A stretch of DNA of 64,000 bases, taken from positions 186,001 to 250,000 of the forward strand of contig NZ_NPFY01000019.1 of assembly GCF_002259415.1 (NCBI RefSeq). The letters run 5' to 3'. The position numbers and the translations under genes are program-made. A model generated the notes under the pieces. That model ran no database searches and had not been told where the DNA came from. It saw nothing but the letters and a program-made list of their open reading frames with translations. Source of the DNA: Rhodococcus sp. 14-2470-1b (lineage in GTDB: Bacteria > Actinomycetota > Actinomycetes > Mycobacteriales > Mycobacteriaceae). Each line of letters starts with the position of its first letter. Positions within the stretch are counted from its first letter, which is position 1. This document shows, one piece after another, positions 63,072 through 64,000 of the stretch.

Positions 63072-64000
63072 TCAGGACTTCCGCCAATGGTCGAAGCGTT
63101 CCTTGATGTCCGACGCCACGTCGCCGATTCCGTTTCCGACGGCATCGACGGCGCCGGTGAAGCCACCACCGAGATCGCGGATCGTCTTGATCAAGGGGTC
63201 TTCCGACTCGTCGAAGTTCTGCTTGTAGGTTCTTGCCGCGTTCTTGAATTCCTCCGACGCCTTGGCTCGGTGGTCCTGAGATTTGAGCGGGTATTCACCG
63301 CGGAGCACGGCGGCGTACTCTCCGCTGTCCACCCACTTCTTCAGCTCCGCTGCGCGGAGAACCGAGAACGGGTGGGACAGCAGCTCGATGTTGAGGAGTT
63401 TGAGGACGCCGTCGCGTAGGTCGCCGCTGGACTCGTACTCGGCGGCCTGCGCAAGGAACGCGTCGACGTCGATTTCGCTGATGCGGGCACCGCCTGCCAG
63501 CTTGAGTTGCACGCGGATGGCGGTGTGGACGTCCTGGCCGCAGAGGAGCCCGGCGCGGTCACCCGAAAGTTCGGATTTGCGTTGCCATTCCATCAAGCCT
63601 GCGATGATCGCCCGCAGGGCCCAGCCGCCGACGGGTATCCAGCCGATGGTTCCGGCGAGACGCATGAGGTGCATCAGAACGGTGCGGTAGACGGCGTGTC
63701 CGGACAGTGCGTGCCCCAGCTCGTGACCGACGATGAATCTCTGTTCCTCGTACGTCATGATGTCCAGCAGGCCGGTGGTCACGACGATGAACGGGCGGTC
63801 CATTCCGATCGTGAACGCGTTGACCACGGGCGACTGCATGACGAACAGTTCGGGCGTCTGATCCGCGCCGAGAATGCTCACGCAGTCGGAGCGAAGATCG
63901 TTCAGATCCTTGAACTGCTTGTCGTCGACGCGTACGGCCGTGGCGAGGTACATCAGCCGGTGCTGGCGTTCCCTGAGCAGCCCGGAGAGGGTGCGGAGCA
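63072..64000 (-). CDS. M48 family metallopeptidase, 5' end beyond the window
   Basis: At least 309 residues; the frame continues past 64000, so the N-terminus is missing. Zinc motif VGHELGHALSGHAVY (HExxH) followed by Glu in the SELSGDRAGLLCGQD segment. Hydrophobic segments flank the motif (LMRLAGTIGWIPVGGWALRAIIAG). The C-terminal 80 residues are polar (FKNAARTYKQNFDESEDPLIK) and end in an amphipathic Gly-rich part (GGGFTGAVDAVGNGIGDVASD). Membrane-associated zinc protease, HtpX-like in outline but with an unusual tail. Confidence 0.88.
   Translation of the reverse strand, partial: LRTLSGLLRERQHRLMYLATAVRVDDKQFKDLNDLRSDCVSILGADQTPELFVMQSPVVNAFTIGMDRPFIVVTTGLLDIMTYEEQRFIVGHELGHALSGHAVYRTVLMHLMRLAGTIGWIPVGGWALRAIIAGLMEWQRKSELSGDRAGLLCGQDVHTAIRVQLKLAGGARISEIDVDAFLAQAAEYESSGDLRDGVLKLLNIELLSHPFSVLRAAELKKWVDSGEYAAVLRGEYPLKSQDHRAKASEEFKNAARTYKQNFDESEDPLIKTIRDLGGGFTGAVDAVGNGIGDVASDIKERFDHWRKS

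Overview
This is high-GC actinobacterial DNA, most likely Rhodococcus or a close Nocardiaceae relative. The gene order from thiS-thiG through an LpqL-like aminopeptidase, thiD, xthA, a GNAT gene, def, a DUF3263 gene, a LytR_C gene, sodC, a GCS2-type ligase, a CDC48-like ATPase, pssA, psd and groEL2 follows, with insertions, the order I know for Mycobacterium tuberculosis Rv0416-Rv0440. Wobble positions are mostly C/G. I see no rRNA, tRNA, CRISPR array, insertion sequence or prophage. Genus-level placement is inference.

Layout. 1-5.9 kb: thiazole synthesis (thiS end, thiG), an ABC exporter pair with foreign-looking codon use in its ATPase, an M28 lipoprotein aminopeptidase, a class III cyclase, thiD. 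6-14.5 kb: two tandem mini-GNAT genes, a membrane protein behind two copies of one operator-like palindrome, xthA-GNAT-def on the minus strand, then DUF3263, LytR_C, sodC, a GCS2 ligase with a repeat-encoded N-terminus, and a PAP2-type membrane enzyme. 14.5-20.8 kb: a complete Mrp Na+/H+ antiporter operon (mnhA/B fusion, C, D, E, F, G). 21-30.7 kb: ArsR-SRPBCC-VOC-Nudix genes, an isocitrate lyase/PEP mutase homologue, AAA ATPase-pssA-psd (phosphatidylethanolamine synthesis), small stress and SRPBCC genes, a VOC/WYL-regulator divergent pair and a DUF1206 membrane protein.

30.8-34.6 kb: a translationally coupled cassette of receiver-oxidoreductase fusion, cNMP-domain histidine kinase and UBP-type zinc finger, looking like a redox two-component system whose output is an enzyme, not a DNA-binding protein. 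34.7-42 kb: GPP34, DJ-1/PfpI and DoxX proteins, a BCCT transporter, a DMT-type transporter coupled to a soluble Ser/Thr kinase, and an amino-acid permease. 42-45 kb: groEL2 behind two tandem CIRCE operators and a duplicated leader hairpin, then a stand-alone LigD-type polymerase.

45-54 kb: a lipoprotein, a GntR/FCD regulator divergent from an asparagine-to-fumarate operon (aspA, permease, asparaginase), a MOSC protein, a nicotinamidase, zwf and a PspC protein. 54.4-56.4 kb: ppk2 followed by three very small genes (37, 42 and 40 codons), each with an AAGGAG ribosome-binding site and its own downstream hairpin. In Corynebacterium the tiny mycolate-outer-membrane porin genes (porA/porH) lie between groEL2 and ppk2, so these are candidate small channel-forming or cell-envelope peptides and the most interesting find here. 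56.4-64 kb: an alpha/beta hydrolase, a prolyl oligopeptidase, a GAP-family membrane protein coupled to an unusual M19 dipeptidase, lpd, a CMD-family protein and a truncated M48 protease.
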